Below, one piece after another: positions 24,407 through 33,572 of a DNA stretch of 64,000 nucleotides (position 1 is its first letter; each line of letters starts with the position of its first letter). The stretch covers positions 2,294,001 through 2,358,000 of the forward strand of contig NZ_CP042906.1 of assembly GCF_008728855.1 (NCBI RefSeq). Reading direction: 5' to 3'. A program made the translations under genes and the position numbers. This stretch comes from Hypericibacter terrae (GTDB lineage Bacteria > Pseudomonadota > Alphaproteobacteria > Dongiales > Dongiaceae). A model generated the notes under the pieces. That model ran no database searches. It was not told where the DNA came from and saw only the letters and a list, made by a program, of their open reading frames with translations.

Positions 24407-25821
24407 CCGGCTGCTATCTCGGCATCGATCTTGGCATCTCCGGCGCGCGCGCCTCGGTGGTGAACGCCACGGGTCGCCCGCTCGGCCAGGGCCGCAGCGC
24501 GCGCCGTGCCGGGGCGAACCGGCGCTTCGAGTTCGAACGCGAACCGCTCGACTGGAGCCTTCAGGTGGTCGAGGCCTGCCGCCAGGCGATCCAGGAGGCG
24601 GGGCACCCCCGGATCGAGGCCATCGGCATCGGCGCTCTGGGCCCTTGCCCCGTGCTGCTCGATCGCGATCGCCGGCCGCTCGGACCGTCGCCCCTGTTCT
24701 CGATCGACGGTCGCGCGGAGCCGACGCGGCTGGCGCTCCGCGATGCCCATGGCTTGAGCGACGAGACCCTGGGGCCGGATCACGTGATCCCGCGGCTCTA
24801 TTGGATTCGCGAGCGGGAACCGGAACGTTTCGCCAAGGCTGCCTGCTGCGTCGATGCCGCGGGCTATCTGGTGAGCGACCTGACGGACGCGCTCGTGATC
24901 GATCCGATCACGCTGGACGATCATGCGGCACCCGGCCTGCCGTCGCCTTTGCCGTCGCCGCCGACCCGGCCCGCCGATGCGATCGCTGGTGGTCTCACGC
25001 CCGGTGCCGCCGAGAGGCTCGGTCTTCCAGCCGGGATCCCCGTCACGGTCGGCACCTATGACAGCTTCGTCGATATCGCCGGCAGCGGCGTCACCGAGCC
25101 TGGCGAGGCCTGCATGCTGCTGGGCTCGACCCTGGTGATGGGCCGCGTGGTCGAGAACGATCGCTGCGGCGAAGGGATGCGGCTGACCCGCCATGTCGGC
25201 AAAGGCGGTTTCCTCGGCGGCTGGACCTCCGCCTGCGGCAGCCTGATCGATTGGGCGCAGCAACTCTACGGGCCCGCGGCCTTTGCCGCCGCCGAGGCCC
25301 TGCCGCCCGGCGCTGGCGATCTGGTCATGCTGCCTTATCTGGCGGGGGAGCGGACGCCGGTCTGGGATCCCGATGCGCGCGGCGTCATTCTCGGACTCTC
25401 GCTGGCCAACGATGCCAGCCATCTCGCGCGCGCCGCAATCGATGCGGTGGCGCTGTCGGCGATGGACCTGACGCGGCGGCTGACAACGCTGTCGGGCTCG
25501 CTTCCCGGCTTTCGCGTCAATGGCGGCGGCGCTCGCAATGCCGGGCTGGTGCAGGCGATCGCCGATGCCACGGCGACGCCGCTCGAGATCGTCGCCCATG
25601 CGGGCGAAGCCTGCGCGCCGGCCTGGCTGGCGGCGCGGGCCGTCGGCCACCGGCTGGAGCCGGGGCTCGATCGCATCGTCCGGCCCCGGCCTGAGAACAG
25701 CCGGCGCTATGAGGAACTGTTCGAGATCTATCGCGAGCTCTATCCGCGTCTCGCACCCGTGATGCACGACCTGGCTGCCTCGGTGCAGCCGCCACGGAAA
25801 ATTCAGAAGGAGACAGAATGA
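24403..25821 (+). CDS. FGGY-family carbohydrate kinase
   Basis: The 472-residue protein has the FGGY features: CYLGIDLGISGARASVV at the N-terminus, GTYDSFVDIAGSGV, LGSTLVMG, GGWTSACGSLIDW and NGGGARNAGLVQ for nucleotide binding. It would phosphorylate a sugar, polyol or related hydroxylated substrate as the first committed step of the operon. Both ends overlap neighbours as ATGA. The specific substrate is not deducible; xylulokinase-like and LsrK-like subfamilies are both possible. Confidence 0.9.
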   Translation: MTGCYLGIDLGISGARASVVNATGRPLGQGRSARRAGANRRFEFEREPLDWSLQVVEACRQAIQEAGHPRIEAIGIGALGPCPVLLDRDRRPLGPSPLFSIDGRAEPTRLALRDAHGLSDETLGPDHVIPRLYWIREREPERFAKAACCVDAAGYLVSDLTDALVIDPITLDDHAAPGLPSPLPSPPTRPADAIAGGLTPGAAERLGLPAGIPVTVGTYDSFVDIAGSGVTEPGEACMLLGSTLVMGRVVENDRCGEGMRLTRHVGKGGFLGGWTSACGSLIDWAQQLYGPAAFAAAEALPPGAGDLVMLPYLAGERTPVWDPDARGVILGLSLANDASHLARAAIDAVALSAMDLTRRLTTLSGSLPGFRVNGGGARNAGLVQAIADATATPLEIVAHAGEACAPAWLAARAVGHRLEPGLDRIVRPRPENSRRYEELFEIYRELYPRLAPVMHDLAASVQPPRKIQKETE

Positions 25822-26825
25822 ACGCGACCTCATCGCCGCAGCGAACCATGCGCGTGGCCCGGCTCCACGGCATCCGCGACATGCGGGTGGAGGAGATCCC
25901 CGTGCCGGCGACGCCGGCGGGCCAGCTTTTGGTCAAGGTCGAGGCCTGCGGCGTCTGCGCCACGGATTCGCGCAAATATGAGATCGGCGTCAATGACGGC
26001 GAATATCCGTTCAATCCGGGCCATGAATGGCTGGGGCGCGTCGCCGCCGTCGGCGAGGGCGTGTCGGGCTGGAAGGTCGGCGACCGGCTCTATGGCGATG
26101 TCTATGGCGGCTATGCCGACTATGCGCTGATCCCGGTCGATCCGATCGCCTGGTCGCGGGGACCCTTGCGCCTGCCCGACGATCTGCCGCTCGAGCGCGC
26201 CATCCTGATCGAGCCGCTGGCCGATTGCCTGCATGCGGTCCATGACCAGGCCCGGCTCAAAGCGGGCGATTACGCCATCGTCATCGCGGCCGGGGTCATG
26301 GGCCTGAAGATGGTGGCCGAGGCCGCGCGCATCGGCGTCCGTGTGATGGTGGTCGAGCCGCTCGAGGTGCGGCGCAGGCTGGCGCAGGAGTTCGGCGCCG
26401 AGCAGGTGGTGCCGGCCGAGGGCTGGCAGGAGGCGGCGAAAGCCTGGGCTGGCGAGCATAAGGGCGCCGATGCCGTGATCCTCACCATCGGCGATCCCGA
26501 CATGGTGATGCCTTGCGTCCAGGCCTGCCGTCCGGGCGGGCGCGTGGTGCTCTTCGCCGGCTTCGGCAACCGGCCGGAGGCCAAGATCAATGTCAACGAT
26601 CTGCATTACCGCGAGATCGCGATCGTCGGCAGCGAATGGGTCGGTACGCCGCCCAATCAGTGCCGCAACCGCTACGACCAGGCGCTCGAATTGCTGAGCG
26701 ATCCGAAGCTGCCGTTCCAGAGCCTCATCACCTCGCGCTGCGGCTTCGCCGATGTCGAGGCCGCGATCGTCCGCCGGCAGAGCTTCGCCGGCCTCAAATC
26801 CATGTTCGTTCCGGAGTCCCATTGA
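25818..26825 (+). CDS. Zinc-type MDR dehydrogenase without the structural zinc loop
   Basis: The 335-residue protein belongs to the medium-chain dehydrogenase family: C47 (GVCATD), GHE at H69-E70 for catalytic zinc and a Rossmann AAGVMGLKMVAEAARIGV. The four-Cys structural zinc segment found in most relatives is absent; the chain goes straight from VGDRLYG to GGYADYALIP. It would oxidise an alcohol of the pathway substrate or product with NAD(P). It overlaps the kinase stop (ATGA) and shares a TGATG junction with the aldolase. Confidence 0.88.
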   Translation: MNATSSPQRTMRVARLHGIRDMRVEEIPVPATPAGQLLVKVEACGVCATDSRKYEIGVNDGEYPFNPGHEWLGRVAAVGEGVSGWKVGDRLYGDVYGGYADYALIPVDPIAWSRGPLRLPDDLPLERAILIEPLADCLHAVHDQARLKAGDYAIVIAAGVMGLKMVAEAARIGVRVMVVEPLEVRRRLAQEFGAEQVVPAEGWQEAAKAWAGEHKGADAVILTIGDPDMVMPCVQACRPGGRVVLFAGFGNRPEAKINVNDLHYREIAIVGSEWVGTPPNQCRNRYDQALELLSDPKLPFQSLITSRCGFADVEAAIVRRQSFAGLKSMFVPESH

Positions 26826-27586
26826 TGCATTCGCCCGATTTCCTCGCCGCCGACGGCAAGAGCGTCATCATCGCCATCGACCACACGCTCTATTCCTGGC
26901 CCTGTCCCGGCCTCGAGGATCGCGGGCAGATCATCGACCAGGTCGCGGAAGCGGGTGCGGACGGCATCATCGCGAGCTATGGCACGATCCGCGACTTCCG
27001 CCAGCGCTTCGGCCGCGCGGCGCCGATTCTCAAGATGGACATCACGACGCTGACCATGGGCACCAACTACGCGCTCACGGAATATGTGATGGCCTACACG
27101 ATCGAGGATGCGCAGCGCCTCGGCGTGAAGACCACGCTGACCTATATCCAGCTGGGCGCGCCCTTCGAGCTCGAGGCGCTGCGCCAGGCGGCGATATTGG
27201 CCGCGCGCTGCGACAAGGCGGGGATGAGCTATCTCTGCGAGATCATGCCGGTCGAGAGCAAGACCTATCCCGACCCCGCGGCACCCGAGGCGATCATCGC
27301 CGCCTGCCGCACCGGCGCCGAGCTCGGCGGGCATGCGATCAAGACCACCATGCCGGTGCCGTCGACCGCGATCGCGGAAGCCGTGAAGGCCTGCGGCGTG
27401 CCGGTCATCCTGGCGGGCGGCGCCTTTGCCAAGGACCGCCAACAGCTCATGAAGGATGTCGCGACGGCGATCGGGCAGGGGGCGGCCGGTGTCGCCTTCG
27501 GGCGCAATGCCTGGGGCGCGCCGGATCCGGGCGCCGTGGTGAGCGCGCTCCGCGATATCATCCATCCGAGAACGAAGCGAGGGTAG
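26825..27586 (+). CDS. Class I aldolase, DeoC/LacD/LsrF type
   Basis: The 253-residue TIM-barrel protein has IIAIDHTLYSWPC near the start (D19, H20), LKMDITTLTMG, a Schiff-base Lys173 in GHAIKTTMPVPS and a phosphate-binding end GVPVILAGGAF and GVAFGRN. This is the layout of the DhnA/LacD/LsrF aldolase group. Following a kinase in the operon, it probably cleaves or transforms a phosphorylated intermediate. The exact reaction is open: a retro-aldol split or an LsrF-like thiolysis are both compatible. Confidence 0.85.
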   Translation: MHSPDFLAADGKSVIIAIDHTLYSWPCPGLEDRGQIIDQVAEAGADGIIASYGTIRDFRQRFGRAAPILKMDITTLTMGTNYALTEYVMAYTIEDAQRLGVKTTLTYIQLGAPFELEALRQAAILAARCDKAGMSYLCEIMPVESKTYPDPAAPEAIIAACRTGAELGGHAIKTTMPVPSTAIAEAVKACGVPVILAGGAFAKDRQQLMKDVATAIGQGAAGVAFGRNAWGAPDPGAVVSALRDIIHPRTKRG

Positions 27587-27595
27587 GGTCCGGAG

Positions 27596-28375
27596 ATGGC
27601 GGCCAGCGGCGCACAAGAACTTCAGGGTCGGGTCGCGATCGTGACCGGTGCCAGCAGCGGCATCGGTCGGGCGACCGCGGCGCTCCTCTGCCGGCGCGGT
27701 GCCCGCGTCCTGGCGGTGGCGCGCGACGAGGTGAAGCTGCGCGCCCTGTCGAAGGAGACCGGTGCCGAGATCTTTGCCATCTCCCTCGACAATGCCGCGG
27801 CCTGCGAGGCCGTCGTGGCCACGGCGCGCAAGCTGGGGCCGATCGCGATCCTGGTCAACAATGCGGGGCGGGGTGGGCATGAGGATGGTCCGATCTTCGA
27901 CCAGTCGTCCGCGGAATGGCGCGCCACCATGGCGGTCAATCTCGACGCGCCCTTCGAGCTCACGCGCCTCGCCAGCCGCGACATGCGCGACCGGCGCTGG
28001 GGCCGCATCGTGATGGTGAGCTCGACGGCCGGCGAGGTGGGGGCGCCGGCGATGTCGGCCTATTGCGCCTCCAAGCATGGGCTGATCGGGCTGATGCGGT
28101 CGGTGGCGCATGACGTCGCCCCGTATAACTGCACCTGCAATGCGGTGCTGCCGGGCTGGGTCAAGACCGAGATGGCCGATCGCGACGCCGAGAAAGAAGC
28201 GGCCAAGCGCGGCCTGACGGCGGCCCAGGTCTGGAAGGAACGCGCCGACGCCTATCCGGCCAAGCGCGTGCTGGCACCTGAGGAGATCGCGGAGGTGATC
28301 GGGTTTCTCGCCTCGGATGCCGCCAGCGGCGTCAATGGCGAGGCGATGACGGTCTCGCTGGGGAGCGTCTGGTGA
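27596..28375 (+). CDS. SDR oxidoreductase of the kinase-aldolase operon
   Basis: The 259-residue short-chain dehydrogenase has TGASSGIG (17-24), NNAG (88-91), S142/S143, Y156 and K160, the full classical SDR set. It oxidises or reduces a carbonyl or alcohol with NAD(P). It begins 9 nt after the aldolase and its stop overlaps the ABC ATPase ATG (TGATG). Together with the MDR enzyme it gives the operon two dehydrogenases, suggesting a substrate that is oxidised at two positions or epimerised through a ketone. Confidence 0.88.
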   Translation: MAASGAQELQGRVAIVTGASSGIGRATAALLCRRGARVLAVARDEVKLRALSKETGAEIFAISLDNAAACEAVVATARKLGPIAILVNNAGRGGHEDGPIFDQSSAEWRATMAVNLDAPFELTRLASRDMRDRRWGRIVMVSSTAGEVGAPAMSAYCASKHGLIGLMRSVAHDVAPYNCTCNAVLPGWVKTEMADRDAEKEAAKRGLTAAQVWKERADAYPAKRVLAPEEIAEVIGFLASDAASGVNGEAMTVSLGSVW

Positions 28376-29436
28376 TGGCCGAGCGCGAGGAAAGTCCCAT
28401 CGTCGCCTGCCGCGGTGTCTGGAAGCTCTTCGGCGCCCGGGTCGAGGAGGCCCTGGCCGCCATGCAGAAGGAGCAGCTCCGCAAGGCCGAACTGCTGTCC
28501 CGGTTCGACTGCGTGGTCGGCGTCGCCGACGCCACCTTCGATGTCCGCCGCGGCGAGATCTTCTGCATCATGGGGCTCTCCGGCAGCGGCAAATCGACCC
28601 TGGTGCGCCATATCAACGGGCTGATCCAGCCGACCGTGGGTCAGGTGCTGATCGACGGCGAGGATATTGCCAAGAAGGATCCGGCGACCCTGCGCCGCCT
28701 GCGGGCCGAGAAGATCGGCATGGTGTTCCAGAATTTCGCGCTGCTGCCGCACCGCACCGTGATCGAGAACGTCGCCTTCGGGCTGGAGCTGCGCAAGATG
28801 CCGCGCGCCCAGCGCATGGCCCGCGCCGAGGAGGTGCTGGAGACGGTCCAGCTCACCGGCTGGGCCCATCGCTGGCCCGACGAATTGTCCGGCGGCATGC
28901 AGCAGCGCGTGGGCCTCGCCCGCGCGCTCGCGGGCGACCCCGAGATCCTGCTGATGGACGAGCCCTTCGGCGCGCTCGATCCCCTGATCCGCCGCCAGTT
29001 GCAGGATCAGTTCCTCGAGCTGTCGCGCGCGGTGCGCAAGACAACGGTCTTCATCACCCATGACCTGGAAGAGGCCTTCCGGGTCGGCTCGCGGGTCGCG
29101 ATCATGCGCGACGGCCGCATCGTCCAGATCGGCACGCCGGTCGAGATCCTGCGCAATCCCGCCGACGATTACGTGGCCGAGTTCCTGAGCGGCCTTTCAC
29201 CCGCCAAGGTCCTTCGGGCTTCCGACATCATGACGCCGCTGAACGGTCAGGCTCTGCCGGCCGAGGCGGCGAACTGGCCCAAGGCCCAGCTCGACAGCGA
29301 TCTCGCCTTGCTGGCGGAGTTGCTGGCCGTGCAGGGGGACAAGGTGGTGATCGCCGACGGCACGGCGCGCGCGGTGGGATTGGTGGACCGGGCCGCGGTC
29401 CTGAAGACATTGGCACGGAGGCAGCATCATGCTTGA
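28375..29436 (+). CDS. Glycine-betaine-type ABC transporter ATPase (ProV/OpuAA-like)
   Basis: The 353-residue protein has the ProV/OpuAA layout: an N-terminal helical extension (ALAAMQKEQLRKAELLSR) before Walker A GLSGSGKST (67-75), Q-loop VFQNFALLPHRT, signature LSGGMQQR (171-178) and Walker B ILLMDEP. The C-terminus carries about 80 residues resembling a shortened CBS region. It energises import of a quaternary amine or similar compound. A GTG 3 nt earlier is an alternative start. It overlaps the permease gene by 8 nt. Confidence 0.88.
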   Translation: MAEREESPIVACRGVWKLFGARVEEALAAMQKEQLRKAELLSRFDCVVGVADATFDVRRGEIFCIMGLSGSGKSTLVRHINGLIQPTVGQVLIDGEDIAKKDPATLRRLRAEKIGMVFQNFALLPHRTVIENVAFGLELRKMPRAQRMARAEEVLETVQLTGWAHRWPDELSGGMQQRVGLARALAGDPEILLMDEPFGALDPLIRRQLQDQFLELSRAVRKTTVFITHDLEEAFRVGSRVAIMRDGRIVQIGTPVEILRNPADDYVAEFLSGLSPAKVLRASDIMTPLNGQALPAEAANWPKAQLDSDLALLAELLAVQGDKVVIADGTARAVGLVDRAAVLKTLARRQHHA

Positions 29437-30697
29437 GAACCCCTCGGCCGAGGCGAGCCGGTTCGCCGGATCCGCGGAGCCCTCGACCTTGATGGCGGGC
29501 GCCCGGGCCTTCCTGCTGGGGCCCCTCTGGGCGGCGCAGCGCAGCCGCTGGTTCGTGTTCGCCATGGCCGCCATCGGCGAGGTCACCGGGCTGGTGTTAC
29601 TGGTCCAGGGCTTCACCCCGCCGATCGAGGATGTCGTGCCGATGCCGGGCCGCGGCCTCGTCCTCATCATCCTGGTCCGCATTGCCCTGGGGCTGGTCGG
29701 CGCCTATGGCTCCTCGACCGCGGAGCGCGTGGCCGACAGCCGGCTCACGCCGCACCAGGCGCTGCTCATCGGCATCGCCATCCTGCTCTTCGCCTATCCG
29801 CTGATCGTCTATCGCTTTACCGCCCCGCAGCCCTGGAGCCTGCTGGTCAATTTCCCGACCTTCGACGGGCTCGACAGCGGCACCGCCTATCTCTTCGACG
29901 TCACGGTCGACTGGATGAAGCGGAGCTGGGTCGATTTCTTCGACGCCTTCACCGCGGGCCTGCGCGCCACCTTGAACGCGATCGAGACCGCTTTCGTGCT
30001 GACGCCTTGGCCGGTGGTGGCGATGACGGCGATGCTGGCTGCCTGGTATCTCTCGGGCCTGCGCGCGGTCGTCTTCGTGGGCTTGAGCCTGCTCTATCTC
30101 GGCATGTTCAATTTCTGGGAAAAGAGCATGTCGACTATGGCGCTGGTCGCGACCTCGGTCATCATCTGCGTCGTCATCGGCATCCCGATCGGCATCCTCT
30201 GCGCCAAGAACCGGCGCGCCAACACGATCATCGAGCCCCTGCTCGATATCATGCAGACCCTCCCGACCTTCGTTTACCTGATCCCGGCCGTGGCCTTCTT
30301 CTCGATCGGCAAGCCGCCCGGCGTCATCGCCACGGTGATCTTCGCGCTGCCCTCGATCGTGCGGCTGACGACGCTGGGCATCCGCCAAGTGCCGGCCCAT
30401 GTGCGCGAGGCGGCCGACGCCTTCGGCGCCACGCCGGCGCAGCTGCTGCTCAAGGTCGAGCTGCCGCTGGCGATCCCGTCGATCCGGCTCGGCATCAACC
30501 AGACCATCATGATGAGCCTGTCCATGGTCGTCGTCGCCGCCATGATCGGCGCGGGCGGGCTCGGGCTCGAAGTGATCCACTCGCTGCAGCATCTGAAGAC
30601 CGGCCAGGGAATGCTGGCCGGTATCGCCATCGTGGTCTGCGCCATGGCGCTCGACCGCATGGTCAGGCGCGAAGGCAGAGAGCGGCGACGGAAGTAG
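29429..30697 (+). CDS. Glycine-betaine-type ABC transporter permease (ProW-like)
   Basis: The 422-residue protein is longer than usual ProW because of an N-terminal extension with extra hydrophobic helices (about residues 40-125). The C-terminal half holds the binding-protein-dependent permease fold: IPIGILCAKNRRANTIIEPLLD, then DIMQTLPTFVYLIP and the EAA-type loop REAADAFGATPAQLLLKVELPLA. It forms the membrane channel with the upstream ATPase, which it overlaps by 8 nt. The gene is followed by 72 nt and then the binding protein. Confidence 0.88.
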   Translation: MLENPSAEASRFAGSAEPSTLMAGARAFLLGPLWAAQRSRWFVFAMAAIGEVTGLVLLVQGFTPPIEDVVPMPGRGLVLIILVRIALGLVGAYGSSTAERVADSRLTPHQALLIGIAILLFAYPLIVYRFTAPQPWSLLVNFPTFDGLDSGTAYLFDVTVDWMKRSWVDFFDAFTAGLRATLNAIETAFVLTPWPVVAMTAMLAAWYLSGLRAVVFVGLSLLYLGMFNFWEKSMSTMALVATSVIICVVIGIPIGILCAKNRRANTIIEPLLDIMQTLPTFVYLIPAVAFFSIGKPPGVIATVIFALPSIVRLTTLGIRQVPAHVREAADAFGATPAQLLLKVELPLAIPSIRLGINQTIMMSLSMVVVAAMIGAGGLGLEVIHSLQHLKTGQGMLAGIAIVVCAMALDRMVRREGRERRRK

Positions 30698-30769
30698 AAC
30701 CCTCCACCGGGCCCTCTCTCGAAAAGAAGCCCGGGGAGACAGTGAGGAAGCAAACCCAGGAGAGGAGCT

Positions 30770-31798
30770 ATGTTGAGACGTCTGACAATGCTGGCCACTG
30801 CCGCGATCGCCGTCCTGGCGCTCGCCGGCACGGCCGAGGCCAAGACCAAGGTGGTCATCGGCCAGCTGGACTGGCCGGGATCGACGGCGATCGAAGAAGT
30901 CCTGAAGCAGATCATGACCCAGTATCTCGACGCCGATGTCGAGACCATCGCGGCCGCGCAGGAAGCGCTCTACGAGGCGCTCGACAAGGGCGACGGGTCG
31001 GTCGACATCGTGGCCGACATGTGGACCGACCACCTGCCCGAGCAGATGAAGAACTACGTGCTGCCGGGCGGCCACCAGTCGATCCTGCTGAATGCCAAGC
31101 CCTATCTCGGCACCGAGGGCATCTTCATCCCCGCCTATGTGCAGGAGAAATACGGCGTGAAGGACCTGGCCGATCTGGCGAAACCGGACGTCGCCAAGCT
31201 GTTCGACAGCGACGGCAACGGCAAGGGCGAGATCTGGGCGGGTGCCGTGGGCTGGGAATCGACCAACCACACGCAGGTCCGCGCCAAGTCCTATGGCTTC
31301 GACAAGACGATGGAACTGACCACCGTCGACCAGGCCGTGTTCCTGGCGCAGCTCAAGGACGCCGAGGAGAAGCAGAAGCCGATCGTCTTCTATTACTGGA
31401 CGCCGGAATGGATCTTCGCGGCCTACAAGATCGTCGAGCTGCAGCAGCCGCCCTTCGACGGCTACACCACCGAGGATGCGAAGGGCACAGACCGCTATAA
31501 TCCGAACGGTTGCTACACCTTCTATCAGCCGGCGCAGCGCAACGATTGGCTCGAAGCCAGCAACATCAAATGCGGCCAGCCGCCGACCCGCGTGAACATC
31601 GCCTATTCGAGCGCCCTCAACAAGCGCGACCCCAAGATCGGGCAGTTCCTGAAGCAGGTGGCGCTCGACGCCAATGTCGTCAATCAGTGGATCCTGGCGA
31701 TGGAAGTCGATCAGACTCCGGTGGAGCAGGTGGCGAAGGATTGGATCGCCAAGAACAAGGACATCGTCGAGAAGCAGTGGCTGGCCGGCGTGATGTAA
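30770..31798 (+). CDS. Glycine-betaine-type substrate-binding protein (OpuAC/ProX-like)
   Basis: The 342-residue periplasmic protein has a signal peptide (about 1-24, ending GTAEA) and an OpuAC-like fold: VVIGQLDWPGSTAIEEVL, VDIVADMWTDHLPEQM, WAGAVGWESTNHTQ and VFYYWTPEWIFAAY. Trp and Tyr residues in these stretches are of the kind that cage a quaternary ammonium in this family, which suggests a cationic or betaine-like ligand. It closes the operon, followed by a strong terminator at 31829-31864. Confidence 0.9.
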   Translation: MLRRLTMLATAAIAVLALAGTAEAKTKVVIGQLDWPGSTAIEEVLKQIMTQYLDADVETIAAAQEALYEALDKGDGSVDIVADMWTDHLPEQMKNYVLPGGHQSILLNAKPYLGTEGIFIPAYVQEKYGVKDLADLAKPDVAKLFDSDGNGKGEIWAGAVGWESTNHTQVRAKSYGFDKTMELTTVDQAVFLAQLKDAEEKQKPIVFYYWTPEWIFAAYKIVELQQPPFDGYTTEDAKGTDRYNPNGCYTFYQPAQRNDWLEASNIKCGQPPTRVNIAYSSALNKRDPKIGQFLKQVALDANVVNQWILAMEVDQTPVEQVAKDWIAKNKDIVEKQWLAGVM

Positions 31799-31828
31799 GG
31801 CCAGTCTCTTGAAACTTGGATGACATGA

Positions 31829-31864
31829 GGGGAGGGGCGGGCGACCGCACCCTCCCCTTTTCTT
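31829..31864 (+). terminator. Rho-independent terminator of the catabolic operon
   Basis: A stem of GGGGAGGG with CCCTCCCC (loop about 13 nt) is followed directly by TTTTCTT, 31 nt past the binding-protein stop. This is the one terminator in the window with a good T-run and sets the operon end. Confidence 0.85.
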
Positions 31865-31893
31865 AACGCCGTGTCGGCTTTCGAGGCGCGCCC

Positions 31894-32484
31894 ATGATCT
31901 ATGCCGAATATATCGCCCGCGACCGCTCCATCGCGCTCGAGATCTTTCGCCATCTCGGTCATCAGGACTGGGTCTCGGACGAGGACGATCGGGTGCTGAA
32001 TATCGGCCGGACCATGAAGATCGGGCCCGAGCCGCATTACATGTGCTGGTGGCGTATCAAATCGATGGCCCGGATGGATGGGTGGGAGGATTACTTCCGC
32101 ACGCCCGAGGGCCGACGCTATGCCCAGACCTCGCCCGTGCCGCGGGCCATGAGCTTCTATCGCTGCGGCCTCTATGACGAGATCATCGGCGAAGGCCGCC
32201 TGCCGGGCGGGCTTCATCTCGTGGAGTTTTTCGCTGCCGACGAGGCGAGCGATGCCGAGCTGGCCGGCTGGTTTCGCGAGCGCGCCAAGTCGAAGGACGC
32301 CGGCCGGCTCGGGCATGTCATCCGCCGCGTCGGACTGACGGGGCCCGATCCCGGCGGCATGGCGGTCTGGACCTTCCAGACCTATGTCGAGGCGGAGCCC
32401 TTCCTGCGGCGGCGGCACAAGGGCGGCCCGGCCAGGCTGGTCGATGTCGGGCTCTATCGCAATTTTGGCGAAGACATCGCATAG
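31894..32484 (+). CDS. Hypothetical protein, 196 aa
   Basis: The protein starts MIYAEYIARDRSIALEIF and has a hydrophilic, Trp- and Arg-rich sequence with MKIGPEPHYMCWWRIKSM and VWTFQTYVEAEPFLRRR; the general pattern suggests a dimeric alpha-beta barrel-like small protein but no family is recognised. It lies just after the catabolic operon terminator, so it is a separate transcript. Its 3' end overlaps the 3' end of the opposite ROK kinase gene by 31 nt. Confidence 0.6.
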   Translation: MIYAEYIARDRSIALEIFRHLGHQDWVSDEDDRVLNIGRTMKIGPEPHYMCWWRIKSMARMDGWEDYFRTPEGRRYAQTSPVPRAMSFYRCGLYDEIIGEGRLPGGLHLVEFFAADEASDAELAGWFRERAKSKDAGRLGHVIRRVGLTGPDPGGMAVWTFQTYVEAEPFLRRRHKGGPARLVDVGLYRNFGEDIA

Positions 32485-33374
32485 GCGCGGAGGCCCGCGC
32501 CGATCAGCGCCGCATCGCCGGTCATGGCGCCCTTGAGGATCGGCAGCGGCCGGGTCTCGGGGCTCCAGATATGGGCGCGGGTCTCCCGCAGGATCGCCTC
32601 CCAGAACAGGCCTTCGGATCGCGCCAGCCCGCCACCGACGATGACGGCTTCCGGATCCAGGATGTTGACGGCCTGGCCGAGGGCCACGCCGATGGCGCGC
32701 GCGGCGTCGAGGATCAGTTCGCGTGCCGGTCCGGCACTTGTCTGGGCGAGCGCGATCAGTTCCTTGGCCGAGCGCGCAGACAGGCCGGCCTTCGCGGCGA
32801 GTTTCGCCAGGCCTTCGCCGCCGGCGACATCCTCGAGAACCTGGGTGACGATCTCGCCGCTCGGCGCGCGCAGCGAGATCGGGCTGCTGGCGATGGCAAG
32901 CGCATTGCCGCGATGGCCGGCATGGGGTTCGCGATCGAGCACGAGGGCCGAGCTGATGCCAGTCCCGAGATTGAGATAGAAAAATTGCTGGTAGCGCTTG
33001 CCGGCGCCCAAACGCGCTTCTGCCAATGCTGCGGCCCGCACATCGGATTCCAGGACGGTCGGCAGGATCTCGGCGAAGCGGGTGAGGGGATCGAGCCCTT
33101 CCCAGCGGACGCGATGGCCGCTGCGGACCCGGCCCTGGAGATCGACCAGTTCGCAGATCGAGATGCCGATCGCGCGGGGATTGTCGGCCCGATGTTCGAT
33201 GAAGGCGCCAACCTGCCGGACCAGATCGTCGAGGAAGGCCGCGCCGCTCGCGGCAGCGGTAGGCGTTGGCAGCAGGATTTTCTCGAGCAGCTCGCCGCCC
33301 GGCAGCCGCACCGCGCCGATGGCGGTCTTGGTGCCGCCGATATCGACGCCGATCACGGTCGCGGGGTCTGTCAT
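32454..33374 (-). CDS. ROK-family sugar kinase
   Basis: The 306-residue protein has the ROK start VIGVDIGGTKTAIGAV, LNLGTGISSALVL, and GGGLARSEGLFW. The catalytic Asp lies in ESDVRAAALAEA, where the family usually has NDANAAALGE. The usual zinc-binding His/Cys block is missing: after GHRGNALAIASS there are no cysteines. It phosphorylates a hexose, N-acylamino sugar or similar. Its 3' end overlaps the neighbouring hypothetical gene. It has no other operon partners. Confidence 0.8.
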   Translation of the reverse strand: MTDPATVIGVDIGGTKTAIGAVRLPGGELLEKILLPTPTAAASGAAFLDDLVRQVGAFIEHRADNPRAIGISICELVDLQGRVRSGHRVRWEGLDPLTRFAEILPTVLESDVRAAALAEARLGAGKRYQQFFYLNLGTGISSALVLDREPHAGHRGNALAIASSPISLRAPSGEIVTQVLEDVAGGEGLAKLAAKAGLSARSAKELIALAQTSAGPARELILDAARAIGVALGQAVNILDPEAVIVGGGLARSEGLFWEAILRETRAHIWSPETRPLPILKGAMTGDAALIGAGLRAYAMSSPKLR

Positions 33375-33400
33375 TGCGACGGCTTGCGGATAAAAGAAGA

Positions 33401-33445
33401 ATCACGCCCCCTCCCGTTGCGGGAGGGAGTAGGGGGAGGGGTGAT
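33401..33445. repeat. REP-like G/C-run palindrome, copy 1
   Basis: This element (CCCTCCCG-TTGC-GGGAGGG core, followed by a G-run) is the reverse complement of the copy at 33573-33615 with only two differing bases over the shared 43. It is of the kind of dispersed intergenic repeat widespread in alphaproteobacteria. The pair lies in the 255-nt gap between the leftward cupin gene and the ROK gene. Confidence 0.75.
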
Positions 33446-33572
33446 GCCGCACGAGGTCGTGGTAAAAAGTGTCGAGCCTGGGCTACGCGTGTTCGCCCGT
33501 CCGTAGCTTAACCCCAGCCTGCTGCTTTCAGGGCGTTGATCAATCGTAAGTGTGGCCGTCAGCGCGCCCATG

